Source: CAIVPM01 sp964615145
Lineage (GTDB): Bacteria > Bacteroidota > Bacteroidia > Chitinophagales > Chitinophagaceae
Direction: 5' to 3'
DNA: 64,000 nt
Assembly (NCBI GenBank): GCA_964615145.1
Contig: CAZTOP010000007.1
Span: 1-64,000, forward strand
Position 1 is the first letter of the stretch; each line of letters starts with the position of its first letter. Positions 24,587 to 33,742 of this stretch are shown here, piece after piece. The notes under the pieces were generated by a model, which saw only the letters and a list, made by a program, of their open reading frames with translations, was not told where the DNA came from and searched no databases. Both the position numbers and the translations under genes were made by a program.

Positions 24587-24616
24587 AACCTTGAAGGCTC
24601 TAAAGCCTTCAAGGTT
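24587..24616. terminator. Perfect 13-bp hairpin between convergent yicC and cphA
   Basis: Arms AACCTTGAAGGCT (24587-24599) and its exact complement (24604-24616) flank a 4-nt loop. No long T-run follows on the plus strand, but the gene ends on both sides make a bidirectional terminator the likeliest role. Confidence 0.6.
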
Positions 24617-24627
24617 GTGTGACTGTT

Positions 24628-27246
24628 TTATACATTACTCTCTCTATCTTTCAGCTCCTTAATTTTATCTAAAGCTCCTGCAACTACATCACACATTATA
24701 GTATATAACGCTCCTGGTTTTGGGTTTTCGTAAATATATTCCAAGGCAAGGTTTTCGTTGGCAATAACTGTTTGTGGAATATTAGGGTTTACTTTATTTA
24801 TGCCTTCTTGTAGCAGTGTAATAATTTCTTCTGGTGTTCTACCACGTAAGTTTTTATCACAACGTATTATTATTTCATCGAAAAAATTTGCAGATATTTC
24901 GCCAAGTTCTCTAATATCCTCATCTCTTCTATCGCCTGTACCACTAATTACGCCCACTTTATATTTATAATCTAGTTTACTCACAAAATCGCAAAGCAAT
25001 TTTAATCCGTGTGGATTGTGTGCAAAATCGGCAAGGAAACTAAAGTTTTTAAAGTGTATAAAATTTAATCTGCCTGGTGTTGTGTTTACACCTGCAGCAA
25101 AAGTTTGTAAGCCGGTTTTAATATCATCAATAGAAATAGATTTGAATAAATAAGATGATAATACAGCAGGTAAACAATTGGCTACGTTGTGTGTTGCTTT
25201 TCCTTCAAAGGTTAATGGAATATCTTTTACGTGTGCCACACGAATTTTCCAGGTGCCTTTTAAAATAGTTACAAACCCATTTTCATAAACAGTTGCTAAA
25301 CCGCCTTTGTTGCAATGTTCTTTTATGCGTGGATTATTTTCATCCATACTAAACAAAGCAATATTGCATTTAAGTCTGTCTTTTATTTTATATACCAAAT
25401 CATCATCTGCATTTAACACAGCATAGCCGTGTGGGTAAACAGTTTCAGCTACCACTGCTTTAACATCAGCCATTTGCTCAATGGTGTTGATACCCCCAAG
25501 TCCCATATGGTCTGCAGCAACATTAGTTATAATACCTACATCGCAATGTTGAAATGATAAACCATTTTTAAGTATGCCACCACGTGCACATTCCAATACA
25601 GCAAAATCAACAGTTGGGTCTTTTAAAACAAAAGCACTGCTTACAGGACCTGTGCAATCGCCTTTCATCATTAACTGGTTTTGTATATACACACCATCGC
25701 TTGTGGTGTAGCCCACTTTTTTGCCTGCACTTTTACAAATATGGGCTGTAAGCCTTGTGGTAGTTGTTTTTCCATTAGTACCAGTAACAGCTATGATTGG
25801 AATACGACCATTACTTCTATCAGGGAATAACATATCAACAACAGGTTCTGCAACATTTCTTCCTATACCTTCACTTGGGTCTATATGCATTCTAAAACCT
25901 GGAGCAGCGTTTACTTCTAAGATAGCACCACCATTTTCTTTAACAGGTGATCTTAAATCTTTTGCCATAATATCAATGCCACATATATCCAATCCAATAA
26001 TCTTAGCTATACGCTCACACATAAAAATATTATCAGGATGAACTTCATCTGTAACATCTGTAGAAGTGCCACCAGTGCTAAGGTTGGCTGTTGTTTTAAG
26101 CAAAACCAATTCATCTTTTGCAGGAATGGTTTCAAGTGTGTAACCTTTATCTTCCAGCATTTTCATGGTGCTGTGGTCAACATTAATTTGTGTTAAAACT
26201 TTTTCGTGACCATAACCCCTGCGAGGGTCTTTATTGGTTTCATCAATCAACCATTGAATAGTATGCACACCGTCGCCAGTAACGGCTGCAGGCGTACGCA
26301 ATGCTGCACAAATAAATTTTGAATTGATAACGAGAATACGAAAATCGAAGCCAGTAATAAAACGCTCAACAATTACACTACGCCCATATTGCTTTGCATT
26401 TTCTAATGCAGCAATGGCCTGCTCCCAGGTTGTAATGTTTGTAGTATTGCCTTTGCCATGATTACCATCAATAGGTTTTATTACCAAAGGATAACCATAT
26501 TTATCAACTGCATCTTTAAGCCCAGCTTCTGTACGAATAACAGTACCACGAGGTACAGGAATTTCAGCAGCTTCCAATAGGTTTTTTGTTTCTTCTTTAT
26601 CGCAGGCAATATCAACAGCAATATTGCTTGTAGTGCTTGCAATGGTTGCTCTTATTCTTTTTTGATGTACGCCATAACCCAACTGTACAAGACTATGTTT
26701 ATTTAAACGAATGTATGGAATGCCACGTTTAGCAGCTTCCTCTACAATGCAGCCTGTGCTTGGTCCAAGCCGAGTATCTTCTCTTATTTCTCTTAGCTGC
26801 TGTATGTCTTCTGCAAGATCATAAGTTTCGCCATCAACCAAAGCCTGAGCAATACGTACAGCAGCTTTTGCAGCATATACACCTGCATCTTCTTCTATAT
26901 AACTGAACACTACATTATACTCACCTTCTTTGCCAGTGCCACGTGTTCTGCCAAAGCCAGTGTCCATACCAGCAAGGGTTTGAATCTCTAAAGCAATGTG
27001 TTCTATAACGTGTCCCATCCAAGTACCTTCTTCTACTCTATGATAAAAGCCACCTTTTTTCTCTTCACTACAACGATGATCGTAAAGGCTTGGCATTAAG
27101 GTTTTCATTCTGTCTAAAAATCCATCAATGGTATTAGTGGGGCGTTGTTCCAAATCCTCCAACTGCAAACGCATTTGAATAAGTTTTGGACGACGAATAC
27201 TCCAATAATTGGGACCACGTAAAATTTTGATTTCTTCTATTTTCAT
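24628..27246 (-). CDS. cphA: Cyanophycin synthetase
   Basis: This 872-residue protein has the full CphA architecture: an N-terminal domain (IRRPKLIQMRLQLEDLEQRPTN; GGFYHRVEEGTWMGHVIEHIALEIQ), an ATP-grasp domain at about 215-480 (YPLVIKPIDGNHGKGN; EVNAAPGFRMH) and a C-terminal Mur-ligase domain with P-loop VTGTNGKTTTTRL near 485 and DFAHNPHGL. It polymerises Asp and Arg, or possibly other dipeptide units, into the nitrogen-storage polymer cyanophycin using ATP. Length is normal. No cyanophycinase (cphB) or isoaspartyl dipeptidase lies within the window, although such genes are frequent neighbours. An inverted repeat lies 20 nt upstream of its start. Confidence 0.95.
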   Translation of the reverse strand: MKIEEIKILRGPNYWSIRRPKLIQMRLQLEDLEQRPTNTIDGFLDRMKTLMPSLYDHRCSEEKKGGFYHRVEEGTWMGHVIEHIALEIQTLAGMDTGFGRTRGTGKEGEYNVVFSYIEEDAGVYAAKAAVRIAQALVDGETYDLAEDIQQLREIREDTRLGPSTGCIVEEAAKRGIPYIRLNKHSLVQLGYGVHQKRIRATIASTTSNIAVDIACDKEETKNLLEAAEIPVPRGTVIRTEAGLKDAVDKYGYPLVIKPIDGNHGKGNTTNITTWEQAIAALENAKQYGRSVIVERFITGFDFRILVINSKFICAALRTPAAVTGDGVHTIQWLIDETNKDPRRGYGHEKVLTQINVDHSTMKMLEDKGYTLETIPAKDELVLLKTTANLSTGGTSTDVTDEVHPDNIFMCERIAKIIGLDICGIDIMAKDLRSPVKENGGAILEVNAAPGFRMHIDPSEGIGRNVAEPVVDMLFPDRSNGRIPIIAVTGTNGKTTTTRLTAHICKSAGKKVGYTTSDGVYIQNQLMMKGDCTGPVSSAFVLKDPTVDFAVLECARGGILKNGLSFQHCDVGIITNVAADHMGLGGINTIEQMADVKAVVAETVYPHGYAVLNADDDLVYKIKDRLKCNIALFSMDENNPRIKEHCNKGGLATVYENGFVTILKGTWKIRVAHVKDIPLTFEGKATHNVANCLPAVLSSYLFKSISIDDIKTGLQTFAAGVNTTPGRLNFIHFKNFSFLADFAHNPHGLKLLCDFVSKLDYKYKVGVISGTGDRRDEDIRELGEISANFFDEIIIRCDKNLRGRTPEEIITLLQEGINKVNPNIPQTVIANENLALEYIYENPKPGALYTIMCDVVAGALDKIKELKDRESNV

Positions 27247-27265
27247 ACTGTGTTAAGTTTTAGTT

Positions 27266-27325
27266 TACCATTCATTCATATAATTAGCTTAAAAAATTTT
27301 TTAGTAAATATATGAATGAATGGTA
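27266..27325. promoter_or_regulatory. Perfect 17-bp inverted repeat upstream of cphA
   Basis: TACCATTCATTCATATA (27266-27282) is repeated exactly in inverted orientation at 27309-27325 with a 26-nt AT-rich spacer. It lies 20 nt from the cphA start and about 120 nt from the divergent DinB-like gene. Such a repeat can be a pair of operator half-sites or a leader hairpin; each arm also holds a direct repeat ATTC-ATTC. Binding factor unknown. Confidence 0.6.
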
Positions 27326-27447
27326 CGGTTTTTTGCTTAGGATTGAAAGATAGGGAAAATTGAATATGAAGTATGAGACAAGTTTATTTTTTTATCTTAA
27401 AGTAGAAAAGGGTAACTACTAATTAATAATTTTACTAAAAAAATTAT

Positions 27448-28020
27448 ATGACTGATGGTAATTTTTTAAGTGCTGCAATTAAACAATTTGAATATTATAA
27501 ATCTTTAGGTGAAAAAACATTTACACAAATTGATGATGAAAGTTTTTTTTGGAAATTCAATGATGATGCAAACAGTATCGCTACAATAGTTAAACATTTA
27601 TGGGGAAATATGCTTTCTAGATGGACTGATTTTTTAACTACCGACGGAGAAAAAGATTGGCGGAATAGAGATTCTGAATTTGAAAATGATATAAGAACAA
27701 AATCTGAAATATTATTAAAATGGGAGCAGGGATGGCAATGTTTATTTAATGCACTTAACAATTTAAGTGAAGAGGATTTAAATAAAATAATTTATATCCG
27801 TAATCAAGGACAAACTGTTGTAGAAGCCATATGCAGGCAGTTATGCCATTATAGTTATCACGTAGGACAAATTGTATTTGTTGGTAAAATGATTTGTAAA
27901 AAACCTTGGTCATCTTTATCAATTCCAAAAGGAAATTCTAGTTTATACAATGAAGCAAAATTTGCAAAACCAAAACATCAAGAACATTTTACAGATGAGT
28001 TTTTGAAAAAAGAAAAATAA
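27448..28020 (+). CDS. DinB-superfamily protein (DUF1572)
   Basis: This 190-residue protein has the four-helix DinB/YfiT fold. The three metal-ligand histidines are placed as usual: IVKHLWGN near 50, and HYSYHVGQIV near 138-147. DUF1572 members are putative metal-dependent transferases, perhaps thiol-dependent; the substrate is unknown. It starts ATG at 27448. It runs in the same direction as the secretion operon, 82 nt upstream of it, but a functional link is not evident. Confidence 0.8.
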   Translation: MTDGNFLSAAIKQFEYYKSLGEKTFTQIDDESFFWKFNDDANSIATIVKHLWGNMLSRWTDFLTTDGEKDWRNRDSEFENDIRTKSEILLKWEQGWQCLFNALNNLSEEDLNKIIYIRNQGQTVVEAICRQLCHYSYHVGQIVFVGKMICKKPWSSLSIPKGNSSLYNEAKFAKPKHQEHFTDEFLKKEK

Positions 28021-28102
28021 CAAGCTTTAGAAAAACTTTAACAATTTAAAAGTGGCAAGCTCACTTAATAAAATATTTTTGCCACTAGCTAAAACAAAAC
28101 TA

Positions 28103-29767
28103 ATGGATCAAGACTACTCAGGAAGTCTGATAAAATCTATCAGACAACTATTTAAAATATTGCGATTAGATAAGAGAGACATTTCTAACATTTATTTTTT
28201 TGCCATTCTTGGTGGGTTAATATCATTGAGTTTGCCTTTAGGTATTCAAACTATTATAAGTTTTGTAATGGCTGGATCTATTTCAACTTCTATTATTATT
28301 CTAATAATAATGGTAGTATTTGGAGTTTTTTTTAATGGTCTTGTACAAGTAAGACAAATGCAGGTAATTGAAAAAGTAAAACAAAAAATTTTTACTCGAT
28401 ACTCCTTGCAATTTGCAGATATTTTACCAAAACTAAATGTTGAAAAACTAGATAAGTACTATTTGCCTGAATTGGTTAATAGATATTTTGATGTGCCATC
28501 GTTAACCAAAAGTATTGACAAGCTATTACTCGATATTCCTAGTGCTATTATTCAAATTTTTTTTGGTTTATTATTGCTAGCATTATACCATCCAATATTT
28601 ATTGGCTTTGGTTTCTTACTCATCTTTTTTGTAATACTTATTATAAAATATACATCTCAACAAGGGTTAGCAACTAGTATGAAAGCTAGTGATTATAAAT
28701 ATGCTATAGCAAGTTGGTTAGAGGAAACAGCTAGAGTTGTTAAATCTTTTAAGTATAGCAATAACACTAATTTGCATATTGATAAAACTGATGAACTTGT
28801 TGGTAGTTATTTAGATGCTCGGAACTCTCATTTTAAAATTTTACTAACACAGTTTTGGAGTTTAATAACATTTAAAATTGTTATTACCGCAGCAATGCTT
28901 TTGGTTGGTGCTGTACTATTGGTAGATCAACAAATAAATGTAGGGCAGTTTATTGCAGCCGACATTGTAATACTTGCTATCATTGGTTCGGTGGAAAAAT
29001 TAATATCTACCTTAGATAAAATTTATGACACACTAACATCCCTACAAAAACTTGGAAAAGTATTAGATAGTGAAATAGAGCAATCTGGCACTTTAGAACT
29101 TGAGGCTGTGAATAAAGGTGTAGCTATAAAGTTTGATAATGTAAGTTTTAAGTATGCTGAAAAGAATGTACTAAATAATATTACATTAGAAATTAAACCC
29201 AATCAACTCGTTTGCATTACTGGTGTTTCTGGCTCTGGCAAATCGTCTTTATTAAGATTATTAACTGGAGCTTTTAAACAATTTGATGGGAATATTTTAA
29301 TTGATGACGCCCCTATTTTAAATTATAATTTAAAAAACCTTCGTTCAAAAACTGGAATATTATTAAGTCAGCAAGATATTTTTCATGGGACCTTACTAGA
29401 AAATTTAACTATGTCATCTGATGATATTTCTATAGTTGAAATTTCTAAAATTTCGGAAAAACTAAAAATTAAAAACTTTATTCAAGAACATAAAAATGGT
29501 TACGATACAATTTTAGATGTTCAAGGTAAAAAGCTATCTAATAATATTAGACAAGAAATTTTATTGATACGAGCTTTATTAGGAAAACACAGATTGTTAT
29601 TACTTGAAAATCCTTTCAATCACCTTGATGATTTGGAAGTGGAGGCTTTAATAACATACTTACGAAACGAAAAAAATGCAACCATCATTATTACTTCTGA
29701 AAACAAGGAAATAATTGGAAAATGCGATATTGTATTCACACTTGAAAATGGTAGAATAAAAAAATAA
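28103..29767 (+). CDS. Type I secretion-like ABC transporter with degenerate ATPase domain
   Basis: This 554-residue half-transporter has about six membrane helices (28-310; NIYFFAILGGLISLSLPLGI) and a C-terminal nucleotide-binding domain. Walker A is intact (GVSGSGKSSLLR, about 374-385) and a Q-loop is present (LLSQQDIF). However, the signature LSGGQ is replaced by LSNNIRQ. Walker B reads RLLLLENPFN, where Asp and the catalytic Glu have become Glu and Asn. The H-loop histidine is missing (IITSENKE). It has no C39 peptidase domain. HlyD and TolC homologues follow directly, so it should be the inner-membrane part of a tripartite exporter, perhaps binding ATP without hydrolysing it well. ATG 28103 was preferred to an upstream GTG. 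Confidence 0.85.
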   Translation: MDQDYSGSLIKSIRQLFKILRLDKRDISNIYFFAILGGLISLSLPLGIQTIISFVMAGSISTSIIILIIMVVFGVFFNGLVQVRQMQVIEKVKQKIFTRYSLQFADILPKLNVEKLDKYYLPELVNRYFDVPSLTKSIDKLLLDIPSAIIQIFFGLLLLALYHPIFIGFGFLLIFFVILIIKYTSQQGLATSMKASDYKYAIASWLEETARVVKSFKYSNNTNLHIDKTDELVGSYLDARNSHFKILLTQFWSLITFKIVITAAMLLVGAVLLVDQQINVGQFIAADIVILAIIGSVEKLISTLDKIYDTLTSLQKLGKVLDSEIEQSGTLELEAVNKGVAIKFDNVSFKYAEKNVLNNITLEIKPNQLVCITGVSGSGKSSLLRLLTGAFKQFDGNILIDDAPILNYNLKNLRSKTGILLSQQDIFHGTLLENLTMSSDDISIVEISKISEKLKIKNFIQEHKNGYDTILDVQGKKLSNNIRQEILLIRALLGKHRLLLLENPFNHLDDLEVEALITYLRNEKNATIIITSENKEIIGKCDIVFTLENGRIKK

Positions 29768-29781
29768 AAACTAAGAAACTT

Positions 29782-31143
29782 ATGCAGCCATTTATTACAG
29801 ACGATATTGATGAAAAGTTTGATAATAGCAAACTACAATCCTACAAAAAAATATATAAAATTAATAAGCAAAGCAACGTTAAACGCTGGGCTTTAGGTAT
29901 TATTTCATTGTTAGTTATTGTAATGTTTTTGCCATGGACACAAAACATAAAAGCCAAAGGAACCATTACCACTATTAAGCAAGAAGAAAGGCCTCAAGAG
30001 GTAAACACAATACTTGCAGGAAAGGTGTTAAAGTGGTTTATTAAAGAAGGCGATTTTGTAAAAAAGGGCGATACAATACTACAATTAGGAGAGGTAAAAG
30101 TTGATTATTTTGATCCTGAATTATTAAACAGAACCAAGCAGCAAATTGAAGCAAAACAACAATCGGCTAAAGGTTATCAAAATAAAGCATCTACCGCCGA
30201 TGTTCAAGTAGAAGCCTTATTAGAAGCAAGAGAATTAAAGCTATCATCTTTAGATAATAAAATTATACAACAACAGCTAAAAGTAGCTAGTGATAGTATG
30301 GATGTAATGGCTGTTACTAATGAACTAGCTGTATACAAAAGACAATTGGATGCAGGAAAAACGATGTTGGATAGTGGAGCAATATCGTTGGTTGATTTTG
30401 AAAAACGAAAAGTTAATTTTCAAAATGGATTTTCAAAGAAAATTGGTACAGAAAATAAACTGGCTCAAAACAAACAGGAACTCATTAACTTAAAAATTGA
30501 AAAAAATAGCGTAGTACAGGATTATTTAGATAAAATATCAAAAGCACAAGGCGATAAATTTGCTTCGGTTGCAACAATAGCAAGTACAGAAGCAGAAATA
30601 TCAAAACTTGAAAATGCTTATGCCAACTATGATATCAGAAATAAATTATACTATATACTTGCCCCACAAAATGGTCAAATCATCAAAGCAAAGAAAGCAG
30701 GTATTGGAGAGTTTATGAAAGATGGAGAAATGGTAGTAGAAATTGTACCCAACAATATACAATATGCTGTTGAGTTATTTGTAGAGCCAATGGATTTACC
30801 ACTTATTGATATTGGACAAAAAGTAAGATTTGTTTTTGATGGTTTTCCTGCAATAGTTTTTAGTGGCTGGCCAAAAAGCAGCTATGGTACATTCAGTGGT
30901 CAGGTAACCGCAATAGAAACAAACATTAGTAGTAATGGTAAGTTTAGAGTTTTGGTAGCCGAAGATGCTGATAACACTGAAAAAAAATGGCCTAGAAATT
31001 TAAAAATGGGAGGAGGTGCACAAGGTATAGCATTGTTGAAAAATGTTAAAGTGGGTTATGAACTTTGGAGAAATATTAATGGCTTTCCTCCTGAATACTA
31101 TAAGCTGAATACGAAAGAAACATCTGATAAAAAGCCAAAATAA
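29782..31143 (+). CDS. HlyD-family membrane fusion protein
   Basis: This 453-residue periplasmic adaptor has one transmembrane helix near 36-54 (WALGIISLLVIVMFLPW). A biotinyl-lipoyl half (LAGKVLKWFIKEGDFVKKGDTILQLGEV) is followed by a long coiled-coil hairpin at about 110-280 rich in Lys, Gln and Glu, and the second lipoyl half (YYILAPQNGQIIKAKKAGIGEFMKDGE) with a beta-barrel. It links the ABC protein to the TolC-like channel. Spacing is 14 nt from the ABC gene and 3 nt to the TolC-like gene. Confidence 0.93.
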   Translation: MQPFITDDIDEKFDNSKLQSYKKIYKINKQSNVKRWALGIISLLVIVMFLPWTQNIKAKGTITTIKQEERPQEVNTILAGKVLKWFIKEGDFVKKGDTILQLGEVKVDYFDPELLNRTKQQIEAKQQSAKGYQNKASTADVQVEALLEARELKLSSLDNKIIQQQLKVASDSMDVMAVTNELAVYKRQLDAGKTMLDSGAISLVDFEKRKVNFQNGFSKKIGTENKLAQNKQELINLKIEKNSVVQDYLDKISKAQGDKFASVATIASTEAEISKLENAYANYDIRNKLYYILAPQNGQIIKAKKAGIGEFMKDGEMVVEIVPNNIQYAVELFVEPMDLPLIDIGQKVRFVFDGFPAIVFSGWPKSSYGTFSGQVTAIETNISSNGKFRVLVAEDADNTEKKWPRNLKMGGGAQGIALLKNVKVGYELWRNINGFPPEYYKLNTKETSDKKPK

Positions 31144-31146
31144 ATA

Positions 31147-32538
31147 ATGAAGATTTTTTTAACATTCATACTACATATCATTGTTGTAAATGTTTTTGCA
31201 CAGCAGCAAGAAAAAATTTTTTCTGTTTCAGAATTTATTGAGCAGGTAAAACAATTTCATCCAATAGCTAAACAAGCAAATCTAAAAGTTGCCAATGCCA
31301 AAGCAAACCTAATGGCGGCAAAAGGTTCATTTGATCCAGTAATAAATTTTGAAGCAAGTAGAAAAACTTTTGATGGTAAAAATTATTATTTCTATACCAA
31401 TCCTGAAATTAAAATTCCATTGCCAATTGGCGATATTAAAACAGGCATAGAAAATAATGGAGGTAGTAATTTAAGCAGCGAGGAAAGCCTTGGAAAATCT
31501 AGTTATTTTGGCGTAGAAATCCCTTTAGCAAAAGGATTAATTTTAGATAAACGCAGGGCTGTATTGCAACAAGCAAAAGTGTTAGAAGCTCAAAGCCAAC
31601 AAGAAAAATTAGAAGCCATTAATAATTTATTATTCAAAGCTTACACAACATATTACCAATGGGCAGGAGCTCAACAGTTAGTTGACCTATATACAAAATA
31701 TATTCAAATAAATTCAGATAGATTAAAGCTGATAAAAATTACAGCTTTGCAAGGTGATAGAAGTATTATGGATACTGTTGAAGCATACACTCAACTGCAA
31801 AATTTTCAAATACAACAAGCTGATGCTTTATTGAAATTAAATAATGCAGCCTTAGAACTTTCGAGTTTTTTGTGGCAACAAAATGATAGTGCTTATTTAT
31901 TGCCAGAATATTTTGTTGCTGATGCCAACCTGTTTTATAATAACAGCGAAAAACTTAATTCTTTAAACGATATTATTGCAAACGCTTTGCAAATAAACCC
32001 CAGCATCAAATCGTATAATTATAAAATTGAAATTTTAGAAATTGAGAAAAAACTTAAGAAGCAAAGTTTGCTGCCAATGCTCAATGCTAAAGCTAATTTA
32101 TTGAATAAGGATTATGCTGTATTTAATGGTTTTGATGCTGCTACATTACAAAACAATTATAAATGGGGTATTGATTTTAAGTTGCCCATTTTTTTACGAG
32201 AAGCTCGTGGAGATTATGAAAAATCGAAAATAAAAATTAGTGAAACAAGTTTAGATTTAAAACAAAAAATTTGGGAAGTTGAAAGTAAAATCAGAAACTA
32301 TTACAATGAATCTATTTTGCTGAAAAAACAAGTTGAAATAGGACAGTCTGCTTTCGAAAATTACAATCGACTTTATAAAAATGAATTACTAAAATTTAGT
32401 AATGGTGAGTCGAGTTTATTTTTAGTAAATTCTAGGGAAAATAAAACATTAGAAATGCTCCAAAAAAATATTGACTTAACTGTTAAATATTACAAAGCAA
32501 AATATGCTATTGAATGGGCTGCCGGCACATTAAATTAA
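31147..32538 (+). CDS. TolC-family outer-membrane channel
   Basis: This 463-residue protein has a signal peptide (IIVVNVFAQQQ, cleavage about 19) and two repeats of the outer-membrane efflux domain, with long alpha-helical segments and alternating AxxxL heptads (NLKVANAKANLMAAKGSFDP; KLKKQSLLPMLNAKANL). It is the exit duct of the tripartite exporter formed with the two preceding genes. No cargo gene is obvious next to it. Its stop abuts the stop of the convergent gene. Confidence 0.92.
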   Translation: MKIFLTFILHIIVVNVFAQQQEKIFSVSEFIEQVKQFHPIAKQANLKVANAKANLMAAKGSFDPVINFEASRKTFDGKNYYFYTNPEIKIPLPIGDIKTGIENNGGSNLSSEESLGKSSYFGVEIPLAKGLILDKRRAVLQQAKVLEAQSQQEKLEAINNLLFKAYTTYYQWAGAQQLVDLYTKYIQINSDRLKLIKITALQGDRSIMDTVEAYTQLQNFQIQQADALLKLNNAALELSSFLWQQNDSAYLLPEYFVADANLFYNNSEKLNSLNDIIANALQINPSIKSYNYKIEILEIEKKLKKQSLLPMLNAKANLLNKDYAVFNGFDAATLQNNYKWGIDFKLPIFLREARGDYEKSKIKISETSLDLKQKIWEVESKIRNYYNESILLKKQVEIGQSAFENYNRLYKNELLKFSNGESSLFLVNSRENKTLEMLQKNIDLTVKYYKAKYAIEWAAGTLN

Positions 32539-33714
32539 TTATTTATAATCCATCACAGGATGTCTTTCAAAACTATGTTTTGATTCATCAAAAACAAAAC
32601 GATAAGTAATCATTTTACGACTTTGCTTGCCACCAAGACTTTTATAAATGTTGTGCATAATAGGATTCCAATCGCCAGCCCAGCCCATTTCATAACTATC
32701 GTACCAGCCTTTGTGTTGCATAAAATACCCACAAGACTGAATTAAAAAACTATCTATTCCTAATGCTTGATATTTGGGTACCACACCAAAAACTAATCCT
32801 AGTAATTTCTGACGTTTCATTGTAAATTTTCTATAAAACAATAGAATTTTTTTCCATAAACCCAGTTTTCCATTAAAGCCTTTAATGTATTGATTAACAT
32901 CTGGAATATTGATGAACATTGCAATTGGCTCTTCTTTATAGTAAGCAAACCAAACAACTCTTTCATCCAAAATGGGTTTCATTGTTTTAAAAAGCTTTAA
33001 GGTTTCTTCTAGTGTTATACTTTTAGCTTCTCCGTGTTGAGCCCAAGCTGTATTATAAATAGTAGTAAAATCAGATGCGTATTTTTCTAAATGTTTTATC
33101 TCTAAATGTCTTGCACTATAATCTGCTTTTGCTTTAAAGCGATTATATCTTTCTTGAAATTTTGTTGGCAAATCATCATCAACACTCATTTTAAACCAAT
33201 ATTGGTTGTAATAATTTTTAAAGCCATAATTATTAAATAAAGATTCGTAATAAGCAGCATTAAAAGGCATTCCATAAATTGGAGGCATATCAAAACCTTC
33301 GACCAATAAACCCCAATATTTATCTCTATCACCAAAGTTTATTGGTCCATCCATGGCTTCCATGCCTTCCTCAATCAACCATTGTTTAGCAGTATTGAAC
33401 AATAAATTTGCAGCATCCTGATTATTAGTACAATCAAAAAAGCCAAAACCACCAGTTGCAAAATCAGTTCCTTTATTTATATATTTCGAGTTTGTAAATG
33501 CAGCAATACGACCAACTAAATTTCCAGTATCATCTTTTAAAATCCAACGTTTGGTTTTACCATATTGATAGTTTTTATTTTTTGCAACATTGAAGATGTC
33601 ATTTATTTCACTATCCAAAGGACGAATATAATTTGGTGTGGTTTTGTTAATAATAACATTCACCAAAATAAACTCATGTTGTGTAGTGCTATTGTTTACT
33701 TCAATAATCTTCAT
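32539..33714 (-). CDS. GNAT-like acyltransferase, Bacteroidota-type
   Basis: This 391-residue cytosolic protein appears to hold an acyl-CoA N-acyltransferase fold. The N-terminal part has RWILKDDTGNLVGRIAAFTN and later IDSFLIQSCGYFMQHKGW. DGPINFGDRDKYWGLLVEGFDMPP and KNYYNQYWFKM are conserved in a Bacteroidota family that I know only as hypothetical or GNAT-domain. Substrate unknown. It is convergent with the TolC-like gene without any gap and lies 28 nt downstream of the L,D-transpeptidase gene on the same strand, so the two may be co-transcribed. Confidence 0.65.
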   Translation of the reverse strand: MKIIEVNNSTTQHEFILVNVIINKTTPNYIRPLDSEINDIFNVAKNKNYQYGKTKRWILKDDTGNLVGRIAAFTNSKYINKGTDFATGGFGFFDCTNNQDAANLLFNTAKQWLIEEGMEAMDGPINFGDRDKYWGLLVEGFDMPPIYGMPFNAAYYESLFNNYGFKNYYNQYWFKMSVDDDLPTKFQERYNRFKAKADYSARHLEIKHLEKYASDFTTIYNTAWAQHGEAKSITLEETLKLFKTMKPILDERVVWFAYYKEEPIAMFINIPDVNQYIKGFNGKLGLWKKILLFYRKFTMKRQKLLGLVFGVVPKYQALGIDSFLIQSCGYFMQHKGWYDSYEMGWAGDWNPIMHNIYKSLGGKQSRKMITYRFVFDESKHSFERHPVMDYK

Positions 33715-33742
33715 TTTGCAAATTAATGAAATAAAGAGGTAT

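Noticed and set aside
24628..27246. Mur ligase or folylpolyglutamate synthase
   Set aside because: The Mur-type domain is preceded by an ATP-grasp domain and the CphA N-terminal domain, which only cyanophycin synthetases combine at this length.
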